The notes beneath the pieces are model-generated. The model saw nothing but the letters and a program-made list of their open reading frames with translations, was not told the DNA's origin and did no database searches. A DNA stretch of 64,000 nt from Aquibaculum sediminis (GTDB lineage: Bacteria; Pseudomonadota; Alphaproteobacteria; Kiloniellales; DSM-21159): positions 62,001-126,000 of the forward strand of contig NZ_JBFCVK010000007.1 of the NCBI RefSeq assembly GCF_040712085.1, written 5' to 3'. Made by a program: the position numbers and the translations under genes. Position 1 is the first letter of the stretch. Each line of letters starts with the position of its first letter. Of the stretch, positions 34,502 to 43,999 are shown one piece after another.

Positions 34502-35539
34502 ATGCCCGCCGACATGCCCGACCTGAAAGCCCTGCTCGCCGAAGTGGCGAACGGGCGAAGCCTCTCCGAGAGAGACGCCCGCCGCGCCTTCGACATCATG
34601 ATGGCTGGAGACGCCACGCCCTCGCAGATGGGCGGCTTCCTTATGGCCTTGCGCGTGCGCGGCGAAACCGTGGCAGAGATCACCGGTGCGGCCCGCGCCA
34701 TGCGCGGACGCATGACCGCGATCGAGGCTCCAGAAGGCGCCATCGATACTTGTGGCACCGGCGGCGATGCCAAGGGCACCTTCAACATCTCGTCGGCCTC
34801 CACCTTCGTAATCGCCGCCTGCGGTCTTCCCGTGGCCAAGCACGGCAACCGCGCGCTTTCCTCGAAGAGCGGCGCCGCCGACGTGCTGTCCGCGCTCGGG
34901 GTAAACGTCGATGCGGACATGGCACTGATCCGCAAGGCCTTGTGGGAAGCCAACACCTGCTTCCTCATGGCGCCACGCCATCACAGCGCCATGCGTCATG
35001 TGGGGCCGACGCGGGTCGAGCTCGGCACCCGGACAATCTTCAACCTTCTCGGGCCCTTGTGCAGTCCGGCCAAGGTGAAACATCAGCTCATGGGTGTGTT
35101 CGACCGCGTCTGGCTGGTCCCGCTGGCCGAGGTTCTGCGGGAACTGGGCCATGAGCGCGCCTGGATCGTCCACGGGGAGCATGGCTTCGACGAACTGACC
35201 ACTGCCGGGGCCACCTATGTGGCCGAACTGAACCAGGGTGACATTCGGACCTTCGAGGTCACACCCGAGGATGTCGGCTTGCCACGCTGTGCCCCCGACG
35301 ACCTGGCCGGTGGCGACGGGCCGGAGAACGCCGCGACACTTCGGGCGCTCTTGGCCGGCCAGCAGGGGCCGCTGCGCGACACCGTGCTGCTGACGGCCGC
35401 CGCCGCGCTGGTGATCGGCGGCAAGGCCCAGGACCTGCGCGAGGGCATTGCGCAAGGGGCCCGCGCAATCGACGAGGGCCATGCCACGGCCGTACTGGAA
35501 CGACTGGTGGCGATTACCAATGAGGGAGCAAGGGCATGA
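34502..35539 (+). CDS. trpD: Anthranilate phosphoribosyltransferase
   Basis: Transfers the phosphoribosyl group of PRPP to anthranilate. The 345-residue protein contains GDATPSQMGGFLMALRVRGE, the PRPP-binding motif DTCGTGGDAKGTFNIS, AKHGNRALSSKSGAADVLSA and ARHHSAMRHV-type residues (APRHHSAMRHVGPTR). AAGGAAGAAGCC precedes the ATG. Its stop overlaps the trpC start (ATGA). Confidence 0.97.
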   Translation: MPADMPDLKALLAEVANGRSLSERDARRAFDIMMAGDATPSQMGGFLMALRVRGETVAEITGAARAMRGRMTAIEAPEGAIDTCGTGGDAKGTFNISSASTFVIAACGLPVAKHGNRALSSKSGAADVLSALGVNVDADMALIRKALWEANTCFLMAPRHHSAMRHVGPTRVELGTRTIFNLLGPLCSPAKVKHQLMGVFDRVWLVPLAEVLRELGHERAWIVHGEHGFDELTTAGATYVAELNQGDIRTFEVTPEDVGLPRCAPDDLAGGDGPENAATLRALLAGQQGPLRDTVLLTAAAALVIGGKAQDLREGIAQGARAIDEGHATAVLERLVAITNEGARA

Positions 35540-36342
35540 GCGACGTCCTGGCTCGCATATGCGCGGAGAAGCGCGAAGAACTGGCCCGCCGGAAGGCAAT
35601 CCGTTCGCTCGCCGAAGTCCAGGCCGCTGCCGAGGCGACCGATCCGCCGCGCGGCTTTCTGGAAGCCCTGCGTCGTCGGGCGGCAAGCAATGGCTACGCT
35701 CTGATCTGCGAAATCAAGAAAGCATCACCTTCCAAGGGATTGATCCGAGAGGATTTCGATCCGCCTGCACTGGCCCAGGCCTATGCGCAGGGTGGCGCAA
35801 CCTGCCTTTCCATCCTGACCGATACGCCCTGGTTCCAGGGCCGTGACGAGCATCTGCAGGCCGCGCGCGCCGCCGTCGACCTGCCGGTCTTGCGCAAGGA
35901 TTTCATGCTCGAGCCTTATCAGATCGTCGAATCCCGCGCCCTGGGTGCCGACTGCATCCTGCTCATCATGGCCGCGCTGGAAGACGGGCAGGCAGCGGAA
36001 CTGGAGGCGGCGGCCTTCGACCTGGGCATGGACGTGCTGGTCGAGGTACACGATGGCGAGGAACTGGCGCGCGCCTTGAAGCTCCAGTCCGCCTTGATCG
36101 GCATAAACAACCGCAACCTCAAGACCCTCGACGTCGATCTCAAGGTAACGGAAGAGCTGGGGCCGCAGATCTCCGACACGCGCTTCCTGGTCGCGGAAAG
36201 CGGCATTTACACGCCAGAGGACATCGCGCGCCTTCGTCGGGCCGGGGCCCGCGCCTTCCTGATCGGCGAGTCATTGATGCGCCAGGAGGACGTCACCCAG
36301 GCCACACGGAAACTGGCGGCAACTGACGAGGCGGCGGCATGA
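35536..36342 (+). CDS. trpC: Indole-3-glycerol phosphate synthase
   Basis: Closes the indole ring in tryptophan synthesis. The 268-residue barrel shows LICEIKKASPSKGLIREDFD with the catalytic lysines, LSILTDTPWFQGRDEHLQAA, LRKDFMLEPYQIVESRALGA, IGINNRNLKTLDVDL and VAESGIYTPEDI. It overlaps trpD and moaC by ATGA junctions, so the four genes form a tight operon. It is monofunctional, not fused to TrpF. Confidence 0.97.
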   Translation: MSDVLARICAEKREELARRKAIRSLAEVQAAAEATDPPRGFLEALRRRAASNGYALICEIKKASPSKGLIREDFDPPALAQAYAQGGATCLSILTDTPWFQGRDEHLQAARAAVDLPVLRKDFMLEPYQIVESRALGADCILLIMAALEDGQAAELEAAAFDLGMDVLVEVHDGEELARALKLQSALIGINNRNLKTLDVDLKVTEELGPQISDTRFLVAESGIYTPEDIARLRRAGARAFLIGESLMRQEDVTQATRKLAATDEAAA

Positions 36343-36815
36343 GCGAGTTCACCCACTTCGACGCGCAGGGCCATGCAGTCATGGTGGACGTCTCCGACAA
36401 GCAGGAGACGGAGCGTGTGGCCGTTGCCAAGGGCGACATCGTCATGCAGCCGGAGACGCTGGCGCGGATCCGCGACGGCGGCGTAAAAAAGGGCGATGTG
36501 CTCTCCGTTGCACGGCTGGCCGGCATCATGGGTGCAAAGCGCACCCCTGACCTCATTCCCCTGTGCCATCCCTTGGCCCTGACCAAGGTGAGTGTGGATC
36601 TGGCACTCGCGCCGGAGCGCAACGCCGTCGAGATCACGGCCACCTGCAAGCTCAAAGGCCGCACCGGCGTCGAGATGGAGGCACTGACCGCCGTGAGCGT
36701 TGCCGCGCTCACCGTCTACGACATGTGCAAAGCCGTCGACCGAGGCATGCGGATCGAGAATGTTCGCCTGGCGCATAAATCGGGCGGCAAATCCGGTGAT
36801 TATGAGGCGCCGTGA
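36339..36815 (+). CDS. moaC: Cyclic pyranopterin monophosphate synthase
   Basis: Second step of molybdenum cofactor synthesis, acting with MoaA. The 158 residues contain GGVKKGDVLSVARLAGIMGA, the motif LIPLCHPLALTKV with the catalytic region, TGVEMEALTAVSVAALTVYD and the C-terminal KSGGKSG. The cofactor is needed by two enzymes in this window, formate dehydrogenase and the CoxL-like hydroxylase. Confidence 0.97.
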   Translation: MSEFTHFDAQGHAVMVDVSDKQETERVAVAKGDIVMQPETLARIRDGGVKKGDVLSVARLAGIMGAKRTPDLIPLCHPLALTKVSVDLALAPERNAVEITATCKLKGRTGVEMEALTAVSVAALTVYDMCKAVDRGMRIENVRLAHKSGGKSGDYEAP

Positions 36816-38038
36816 TGATTTCGGTTGAAGAGGCACGCACGCGTATCCTGGAGGCTTTCAGCCCGCTGCCAGCCGAGGTCGTGGCAATTGATCAGGCCCT
36901 GGGGCGGGTGCTGGCCGCTCCGGTGATCGCTCGGACCACTCAACCCCCGAAGGCCGTTTCGGCCATGGACGGCTATGCGGTCAAGGCTGCCGATGTGGCG
37001 CAAGCCCCCGTGCGCCTGCGCGTGGTGGGGGCCGCACCCGCCGGCGGCGACCACGACGGAATTCTGCAATCCGGCGAGGCCGTGCGCATTTTCACCGGCG
37101 GCCCGCTGCCGCGCGGCGCTGACGCCATCGTCATCCAGGAGGACACGGACAGCGGCGAGGACACCGAGGGCTCCTGGGTCGAGGTCCGCGTCACCGTTCC
37201 CGAAGGTCACTATGTCCGCCCCGCGGGGCTGGACTTCTCGGCCGGAGATCGGGGCCCCGAGGCCGGACAGCGGCTGGGCGTGCGGGACATCGGCCTGGCC
37301 GCTGCCATGGATCAGCCGTGGCTCACGGTTCACCGCAAGCCGCGTGTGGCAATCCTGGCAACCGGCGACGAGGTGGTCATGCCCGGCGAACCGCGCGGCC
37401 CCAACCAGATCGTCAGTTCCAACGGCCTGGCGCTGCAGGCGCTGGTGCGCTCCTGCGGCGGAGAAGCGATCAACCTCGGCATCGCGGAAGACAATCGGGA
37501 TTCACTGCTGCGGCTCGCAGCCGGCGCGCAGGGTGCCGACCTGCTGGTGACCACCGGCGGCGCCTCAGTGGGAGAACACGATCTCATCCGCTCGGTTCTC
37601 GGCGAGGACGGGCTGGAGCTGAACTTCTGGAAGATCGCCATGCGCCCGGGCAAGCCTCTACTGTTCGGGCACCTGCGGGAAACGCCCCTGCTGGGTCTTC
37701 CGGGCAATCCCGTTTCCTCGCTGGTCTGCGGCCTGATCTTCCTGCGCCCGATCCTTGCCCGCCTGCAGGGTCTCGACACCGTTGAACGAACCGTCACCGC
37801 CCGCCTGGGCAAAGCGCTACCGGCAAACGACAAGCGGCAGGACTATCTGCGGACCCGCCTGACCGAGGAAGCCGACGGCAGCTTGATCGCTCTGCCCTTT
37901 ACCCGCCAGGACAGTTCCATGATGGCCACCCTGGCACAGGCCGACGGCCTCTTGATCCGGACACCCTCCGCCCCTCCTGCCGAGCCCGGCGAACTGGTGT
38001 CCGTGCTGCCGCTGGCTGAAGGACGGCCCGGCCTGTAA
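36812..38038 (+). CDS. moeA: Molybdopterin molybdenumtransferase
   Basis: Inserts molybdate into adenylylated molybdopterin. The 408-residue protein contains the domain I motif AVSAMDGYAVKAADV, FTGGPLPRGADAIVIQED, the MoCF-binding region TTGGASVGEHDLI and GLPGNPVSSLVCG. GTG 36812 overlaps the moaC stop (GTGATG), and the ATG at 36815 is an equal candidate. In many relatives lexA follows; here a TAXI-type binding protein does. Confidence 0.96.
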   Translation: MMISVEEARTRILEAFSPLPAEVVAIDQALGRVLAAPVIARTTQPPKAVSAMDGYAVKAADVAQAPVRLRVVGAAPAGGDHDGILQSGEAVRIFTGGPLPRGADAIVIQEDTDSGEDTEGSWVEVRVTVPEGHYVRPAGLDFSAGDRGPEAGQRLGVRDIGLAAAMDQPWLTVHRKPRVAILATGDEVVMPGEPRGPNQIVSSNGLALQALVRSCGGEAINLGIAEDNRDSLLRLAAGAQGADLLVTTGGASVGEHDLIRSVLGEDGLELNFWKIAMRPGKPLLFGHLRETPLLGLPGNPVSSLVCGLIFLRPILARLQGLDTVERTVTARLGKALPANDKRQDYLRTRLTEEADGSLIALPFTRQDSSMMATLAQADGLLIRTPSAPPAEPGELVSVLPLAEGRPGL

Positions 38039-38080
38039 CATGGGACGCCTTCAGGGAAGGCAATCAGGGAGGTGAAGGGG

Positions 38081-39118
38081 ATGACCAGACAGAGCAAGGG
38101 GCGTCGCGCTTTCCTGCGGGCCGGCGCCATGGCAGCCGCTGTTTCCCTTGGGCTGGGCTGCAGCGCCGGCGCGGCACAGGCTGAAGGCAGCAGCTACATT
38201 CTCGCCACCGCCACCACCGGCGGAACCTACTATCCCGTGGGCGTCGCCCTGGCCACTCTGGTGAAGATCAAGCTCCAAGCCTCCGACGGCATCGACATGT
38301 CGGCCATCTCCTCGGCAGGCTCGGCCGAAAACATCCGCATGATGCGCAACGGCGATGCACAGTTTGCCATCCTGCAGGGCCTGTTCGGCGTCTATGGCCG
38401 TGATGGGATCGGCCCATTGGAGCAGGAAGGACCGCAAGTCAATCTGCGCTCGATCACCGCACTCTGGCAGAATGTCGAGCACTTCCTGCTGATCAAGGAT
38501 CTCGCCGAAACCGGCACAATCGAGGACATGAAGAACGTCTACGGCCGGCCCTATTCCATGGGCGCGGCCACCTCGGGCACGCGTTTCTCGAATGAGTTCA
38601 TTCTCGGCAATCTCGGGATCGACCACGGACAGTTCGAGCAGGTGCACAAGGGCTATGGTTCCTCCATCGATGACCTGCGAAGCGGCGCCATCGTCGGCAC
38701 CAATCCGGCCGCTGGTCCGCCTACCGGCGCGGTGACCCGGGCTTTCGCCCAAATGGGCGACGACATCGCGTTTCTCCAGTTCACCGACGAGCAGGCCCGC
38801 GCTGCCGATGGCGGGAACACGCTCTACAGCCCCTACACCATCGAGGCCGGGACATATCCGGGCCAGGAAGCAGACTGGCAGACGATCGCCCAGCCCAATT
38901 TCTTGGCGGTGAACGCCGATGTGGCGGAAGAGCACGTCTATCTCATCACCAAGACCGTCTATGAGAACCTGCCCTTCCTCATTAACATCCATGCTGCCAC
39001 CGATGAAATGTCGCTGGAAACGGCTCTGACCGGGCTGCCCTTTCCGCTGCACCCCGGTGCTGCGCGCTTCTACGAGGAAGTCGGGATCGACATTCCGGAG
39101 CACCTGCGCCCGCGGTAA
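38081..39118 (+). CDS. TAXI-family TRAP solute-binding protein
   Basis: A periplasmic binding protein of 345 residues with a Tat-like signal (GRRAFLRAGAMAAAVSLGL). The mature part begins YILATATTGGTYYPVGVALA, diagnostic of the TAXI (TRAP-associated extracytoplasmic immunogenic) family, and contains SAGSAENIRMMRNGDAQFAI and PYSMGAATSGTRF. GGAGG eight bases before ATG 38081 supports this start over GTG 38072. No TRAP permease gene lies nearby. It sits just before the cox genes and may bind their substrate, or it may work with a distant permease. Confidence 0.88.
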   Translation: MTRQSKGRRAFLRAGAMAAAVSLGLGCSAGAAQAEGSSYILATATTGGTYYPVGVALATLVKIKLQASDGIDMSAISSAGSAENIRMMRNGDAQFAILQGLFGVYGRDGIGPLEQEGPQVNLRSITALWQNVEHFLLIKDLAETGTIEDMKNVYGRPYSMGAATSGTRFSNEFILGNLGIDHGQFEQVHKGYGSSIDDLRSGAIVGTNPAAGPPTGAVTRAFAQMGDDIAFLQFTDEQARAADGGNTLYSPYTIEAGTYPGQEADWQTIAQPNFLAVNADVAEEHVYLITKTVYENLPFLINIHAATDEMSLETALTGLPFPLHPGAARFYEEVGIDIPEHLRPR

Positions 39119-39260
39119 CAGCGCCATGCAACGCAGGATGCGCGCTGCCCTCCTGCTTCATCTGGAATTGGCGAAAGCCGCATCAGGCTCTAGGTTGAAA
39201 GGAAGCCGCCGGTCGGGATTGGCACGGGGGCACGGGCAATAAGCAAGAGGAACACTCTCC

Positions 39261-40115
39261 ATGGAAATGAGCGGCGAACAGCGTATTCCGGCACCGCGCC
39301 AGGTGGTGTGGGACGCGCTCAACGATCCGGAAGTGCTCAAGGCCAGCATTCCAGGCTGTGAAAGCCTGGAGCAGAACGAGGCTGGCGATGCCTTTGACGC
39401 CAAGGTGCGCGCCAAAGTGGGTCCCGTCAGCGCGCGCTTTGCCGGTTCCGTCAACTTGACCGACATCAACCCGCCGGAAAGCTACACCATCAGCGGTGAA
39501 GGCAAGGGCGGCGCAGCCGGCTTTGCCAAGGGCGGCGCCAACGTCAAGTTGACCGAGGAAGGTTCGGAAACTCTGCTGTCCTATGACGTGAATGCCAAGG
39601 TGGGCGGCAAGCTGGCCCAGCTCGGCTCGCGCCTGATCGACGGCACCGCCCGAAAGATGGCCGACGACTTCTTCGCGCGCTTCTCGGAGATTGCGGTGGA
39701 ACGCGCCGGTGGCCCTGTTCCCTCCGGCGAAGCAGCAGCGGCTCGGCCGGCAGTGTTCGAGCCCACGCCGACGGAATCCGCGGAACTGCCCAAAGCCGAA
39801 ACCGCTGCTGAGCCAACCGAGTCCGCAGTCGGAGCTGCAACGCCGGAGCCACAACCCGCGCAGCCCACGGAATCGGCAGAACTGCCCAAAGCCGAGACCG
39901 CTGCTGAGCCAACCGAGTCTGCAGTCGGCGCCGCAACGCCGGAGCCACAACCGGAGCCCGCACAGCCTACACCAGAGCCACAGCCTGCTGCCGCAGCGGA
40001 GACTGCACCAAGACCAAAGAAGGAGCCGCCCAGTTCGGCCGCCGGCCTGCCGCCGGCTGTTTGGATCGGTGTGTTGGTGGCAATCATAGCCATTTTGCTG
40101 TTTTTGATTCTCTGA
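39261..40115 (+). CDS. coxG: CoxG-like SRPBCC protein with repeat linker and C-terminal membrane anchor
   Basis: A 284-residue protein. Residues 1-150 are the CoxG domain (MEMSGEQRIPAPRQVVWDAL, SIPGCESLEQ, VNAKVGGKLAQLGSRLIDGT), known from CO dehydrogenase clusters, where it helps dock the enzyme to the membrane. Residues of about 160-265 are a Pro/Glu/Ala-rich linker with two near-identical 29-residue repeats. The end is a transmembrane helix (AVWIGVLVAIIAILLFLIL). The architecture fits a cytoplasmic domain tethered to the inner membrane. It precedes coxS by 152 bases. Confidence 0.88.
   Translation: MEMSGEQRIPAPRQVVWDALNDPEVLKASIPGCESLEQNEAGDAFDAKVRAKVGPVSARFAGSVNLTDINPPESYTISGEGKGGAAGFAKGGANVKLTEEGSETLLSYDVNAKVGGKLAQLGSRLIDGTARKMADDFFARFSEIAVERAGGPVPSGEAAAARPAVFEPTPTESAELPKAETAAEPTESAVGAATPEPQPAQPTESAELPKAETAAEPTESAVGAATPEPQPEPAQPTPEPQPAAAAETAPRPKKEPPSSAAGLPPAVWIGVLVAIIAILLFLIL
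39771..39953 (+). repeat. Tandem coding repeat in coxG linker
   Basis: Two 87-base units (39771-39857 and 39867-39953) encode the same 29 residues, TESAELPKAETAAEPTESAV followed by GAATPEPQP. They differ only at a few synonymous positions, which points to a recent duplication. Confidence 0.85.
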
Positions 40116-40267
40116 TCTGCACCCCCGCAATCCGGGTGCCTCTTGACCGCCGAGAAACCGCGCAACACACTCGCCAGCAGGGATGCCCCGGCCAGCGGGA
40201 TACCGAACAACAAGACACTCTGTCGGCACAAGATCGACCGAGTTCCCGAACATCAGGAGGGAGACGG

Positions 40268-40735
<468 letters not shown>

Positions 40736-40739
40736 GTCC

Positions 40740-43100
40740 ATGTCCGACAGCGGAATCGGCGCCCCGGTAAGGCGCAGGGAGGACAAGCGTTTCCTGACCG
40801 GAAAGGGACGCTACACCGACGATATCAATCGCCCCGGCCAGCTATACGCCTACTTTCTGCGTTCGCCGGTGGCCCATGCCAAGGTGACCCGGGTCGAAAC
40901 GGCCGAGGCCGAAGCAGCCCCGGGCGTGGTTGCGGTTTTCACAGGCCAGGACATGGCGGCCGACAACGTGGGCTCCCTGCCCTGCGGCTGGACGGTCACC
41001 GATCGGCACGGCGAGCCTCACAAGGCGCCGCCGCACTATCCCCTGGTGCGCGACAAGGTGCGCTACGTCGGCGATCACGTGGCGATGGTGGTGGCTGAAA
41101 GCTATCCGCAAGCGCGCGATGCCGCCGATCTGATCGAGGTGGACTACGACGACCTTCCCGCCGTGGTGGACACCAAGGAGGCCATGTCCGGCACCCAGAT
41201 TCATGACGAAGCGCCTTCCAACCTCTGCTTCGACTGGGAACTGGGCGACAAGGACGCCGTGGAGCAGGCCCTGAGCCAGGCGGCGCGCGTCGTCGAGCTG
41301 GATCTGATCAACAACCGCCTGATCCCGAACGCCATGGAGCCCCGCGCGGCCATTGGCGAATACGACAGCGGCACCGACAGCTACACGATTTATTCGACCA
41401 GCCAGAACCCGCACCTGCTGCGGCTGATTCTCTGTGCCTTCGTGCTGAACCTGCCGGAATCCCGGGTGCGAGTGATCGCGCCGGACGTGGGCGGCGGCTT
41501 CGGCTCGAAGATCTATGCTTACGCCGAAGAAACTTGCTGCACCTGGGCCGCCAAGAAGGTCGGTCGGCCGGTGAAGTGGACGGCCGAGCGTGGGGAGGCT
41601 TTCGTCTCCGACGCCCACGGCCGCGACCACGTCACCAACGTCAAGTTGGCGGTGGATCAGGAAGGCAAGTTCCTGGCCTTGAAGGTGGATACCACGGCGA
41701 ACGTAGGGGCCTATCTCTCCAGCTTCTCCACCTGTGTGCCGACCTATCTCTATGCCACCCTGCTGGCCGGGCAGTACGCCACCCCGGCAATCTATGCCAA
41801 TGTGAAGGCGGTTTTCACATCCACGGCCCCGGTGGACGCCTATCGCGGCGCCGGTCGCCCGGAGGCCACTTACCTGATCGAACGGGTGGTGGAAGTGGCG
41901 GCCCGCCAGCTCGGCATGGATCCGGCGGAGCTTCGGCGCAAGAACTTCATCAAGCCCGACCAGTTCCCCTACCAGACCCCCGTGGCACTGACCTACGACA
42001 TCGGCAACTACGAAGCCTCGCTCGACAAGGCTTTGGAGATGATCGACTACACGGGCTTCCCGGCACGCAAGGCCGAGGCGGAGAAGCGCGGCAAGCTGCG
42101 CGGCATCGGCCTGTCCGCCTACATCGAGGCTTGCGGCATTGCGCCCTCGGCCGTGGTGGGTGCACTGGGCGCCGGCGTCGGACTGTGGGAGTCGGCCCAG
42201 GTGCGTTTCAACGCCACGGGCACAGTGTCGGTCATGACCGGCGCGCACAGCCACGGCCAGGGGCACGAGACCACTTTTGCCCAGCTCGTGTCCGAGAAGT
42301 TCGGCATTCCCTACGACAATGTGGAGATCGTGCACGGCGACACCGGCGCCATCCCCATGGGAATGGGCACCTACGGCTCCCGTTCGCTCGCCGTGGGCGG
42401 CTCGGCCATCGTGCGGGCCTGTGAGAAGATCGTCGAAAAGGGCCGCAAGATCGCAGCCCACCTTCTCGAGGCCTCGGTGGACGATGTGGAGTTCAAGGAC
42501 GGCCAGTTCACCGTGGTTGGCACCGACCGTTCCAAGTCCATGGCCGAAGTGGCCTTTACGGCCTATGTCCCGCACAACTACCCGGAAGGGGTTGAGCCCG
42601 GCCTGGACGAAACGGCGTTCTACGACCCGCTCAACTTCACCTATCCCGCAGGCGTGCACATCGCGGAAATCGAGGTCGACCCCGACACCGGCATCACGCA
42701 GATCGTGGACTGGGTGGCCGTGGACGATTTCGGCCGGGTGCTCAATCCGATGATCGTGGAAGGCCAGGTGCACGGCGGCATCGCGCAGGGCGTGGGTCAG
42801 GCACTGCTCGAGAACTGCGTCTACGACAAGGAAAGCGGCCAGTTGGTGACCGGCTCCTACATGGACTACACCATGCCGCGGGCGGATGACCTTCCGTCCT
42901 TCCGGGTCGGCATGACAGTCACCGAGTGCACCCACAATCCGCTTGGCGTAAAGGGTTGCGGCGAGGCTGGTGCCATTGCCGCCCCGCCGGCACTGATCAA
43001 CGCCATCACCGACGCCATCGGCGCCGAGATCGACATGCCGGCCACTGCGGAGAAGGTTTGGCGGGTCTGCCAGGCCCGCTTCGCCCAGGCAGCCGAGTAA
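40740..43100 (+). CDS. coxL: Molybdenum hydroxylase large subunit, form II CoxL-like
   Basis: Molybdopterin cytosine dinucleotide-binding catalytic subunit, 786 residues, of the xanthine oxidase family. It starts with IGAPVRRREDKRFLTGKGRY and has the substrate/cofactor region PDVGGGFGSKIYAYAEE. The active-site loop is AYRGAGR (367-373), which is the form II signature; true CO dehydrogenases (form I) have AYRCSFR with the copper-binding cysteine. The catalytic glutamate is expected in VKGCGEAGAIAAP near the end. CO oxidation is therefore not supported by sequence, and another aldehyde or N-heterocycle substrate is likely. It lies four bases after coxS. Confidence 0.92.
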   Translation: MSDSGIGAPVRRREDKRFLTGKGRYTDDINRPGQLYAYFLRSPVAHAKVTRVETAEAEAAPGVVAVFTGQDMAADNVGSLPCGWTVTDRHGEPHKAPPHYPLVRDKVRYVGDHVAMVVAESYPQARDAADLIEVDYDDLPAVVDTKEAMSGTQIHDEAPSNLCFDWELGDKDAVEQALSQAARVVELDLINNRLIPNAMEPRAAIGEYDSGTDSYTIYSTSQNPHLLRLILCAFVLNLPESRVRVIAPDVGGGFGSKIYAYAEETCCTWAAKKVGRPVKWTAERGEAFVSDAHGRDHVTNVKLAVDQEGKFLALKVDTTANVGAYLSSFSTCVPTYLYATLLAGQYATPAIYANVKAVFTSTAPVDAYRGAGRPEATYLIERVVEVAARQLGMDPAELRRKNFIKPDQFPYQTPVALTYDIGNYEASLDKALEMIDYTGFPARKAEAEKRGKLRGIGLSAYIEACGIAPSAVVGALGAGVGLWESAQVRFNATGTVSVMTGAHSHGQGHETTFAQLVSEKFGIPYDNVEIVHGDTGAIPMGMGTYGSRSLAVGGSAIVRACEKIVEKGRKIAAHLLEASVDDVEFKDGQFTVVGTDRSKSMAEVAFTAYVPHNYPEGVEPGLDETAFYDPLNFTYPAGVHIAEIEVDPDTGITQIVDWVAVDDFGRVLNPMIVEGQVHGGIAQGVGQALLENCVYDKESGQLVTGSYMDYTMPRADDLPSFRVGMTVTECTHNPLGVKGCGEAGAIAAPPALINAITDAIGAEIDMPATAEKVWRVCQARFAQAAE

Positions 43101-43115
43101 GGAGGAGAAACGAGA

Positions 43116-43910
43116 ATGTACGCCTTTGAGTATCACAAGCCCTCCTCGGTCGAAGACGCCGTGGCGGCGCTGAGCGGCAAGGATGATCCGAAGATCGTGG
43201 CCGGCGGCATGACCCTGCTGCCGACCATGAAGCAGCGCCTCGCCTCACCCAGCGATCTGATCGACCTCGGCGGCATCGCCAACCTGGTGGGTGTGCGCGA
43301 GGACGGCGGCGCACTGGTCGTGGGTGCCATGACCACCCACGCGGCCGTGGCCGGTAACGACCTTGTGAAATCCAGGATCCCTGCCCTGGCCGCACTGGCC
43401 GAAGGAATCGGCGATCCGCAAGTGCGCAACCGCGGCACCATCGGCGGCTCGGTCGCCAATGCCGATCCGGCGGCAGACTATCCTGCCGGCCTGGTGGGCT
43501 TGGGCGCGACTGTGACCACCAACAAGCGCGAGATCGCGGCCGACGACTTTTTCACCGGCCTGTTCGAAACGGCACTTGCGGAAGACGAGCTGATCACCTC
43601 GGTGCGCTTCCCGGTGCCGCAGAAGGCAGCCTACGCCAAGTTTGCCAACCCGGCCTCGCGCTACGCCATCGTCGGCGTCTTCGTCGCGCAGACCGACGGC
43701 GGCGTTCGCGTGGCGGTCACCGGTGCCAAGGGCAGCGTTTTCCGCGTGGCGGAGATGGAGCAGGCACTGTCCGGCAACTTCTCAGCCGATGCGGTGGCCG
43801 GCATCAAGGTTCCGGCTGATGACATGAACGGCGATCTCCACGCCTCGGCCGAGTACCGGGCCCATCTGGTGACGGTCATGGCAAAACGTGCGGTGGCCGC
43901 TGCCGGCTGA
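43116..43910 (+). CDS. coxM: Molybdenum hydroxylase medium subunit, FAD-binding (CoxM-like)
   Basis: FAD subunit of 264 residues that takes electrons from the iron-sulfur subunit. The FAD motifs are KIVAGGMTLLPTMKQRL and the loop RNRGTIGGSVANADPAADYP. The C-terminal CO_deh_flav_C domain includes KFANPASRYAIVGVFVA. GGAGGAGAAACGAGA precedes the ATG. It ends the cox operon, followed by a terminator. Confidence 0.94.
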   Translation: MYAFEYHKPSSVEDAVAALSGKDDPKIVAGGMTLLPTMKQRLASPSDLIDLGGIANLVGVREDGGALVVGAMTTHAAVAGNDLVKSRIPALAALAEGIGDPQVRNRGTIGGSVANADPAADYPAGLVGLGATVTTNKREIAADDFFTGLFETALAEDELITSVRFPVPQKAAYAKFANPASRYAIVGVFVAQTDGGVRVAVTGAKGSVFRVAEMEQALSGNFSADAVAGIKVPADDMNGDLHASAEYRAHLVTVMAKRAVAAAG

Positions 43911-43932
43911 TCGCCTCGGCAGTGCAAGCTCA

Positions 43933-43968
43933 GGGCCCGTGCCTCAGGTGAGGCACGGGCCCTTTTCT
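43933..43968 (+). terminator. Rho-independent terminator of the cox operon
   Basis: GGGCCCGTGCCTC / GAGGCACGGGCCC form a perfect 13-base stem with loop AGGT, followed by TTTTCTT. It lies 22 bases after the coxM stop and faces the convergent dapF. Confidence 0.93.
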
Positions 43969-43999
43969 TGTTGGAGACGATTTCTGTGCGGCTTGGCGT

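Noticed and set aside
33890..35686. 598-codon minus-strand frame opposite trpG and trpD
   Set aside because: Spans two real genes on the other strand and shows no domain.
40740..43100. Naming CoxL as aerobic CO dehydrogenase
   Set aside because: The active-site loop AYRGAGR lacks the cysteine of form I enzymes.
40842..43136. 764-codon minus-strand frame opposite coxL
   Set aside because: Shadow frame with low-complexity Gly/His/Val content; coxL is intact.
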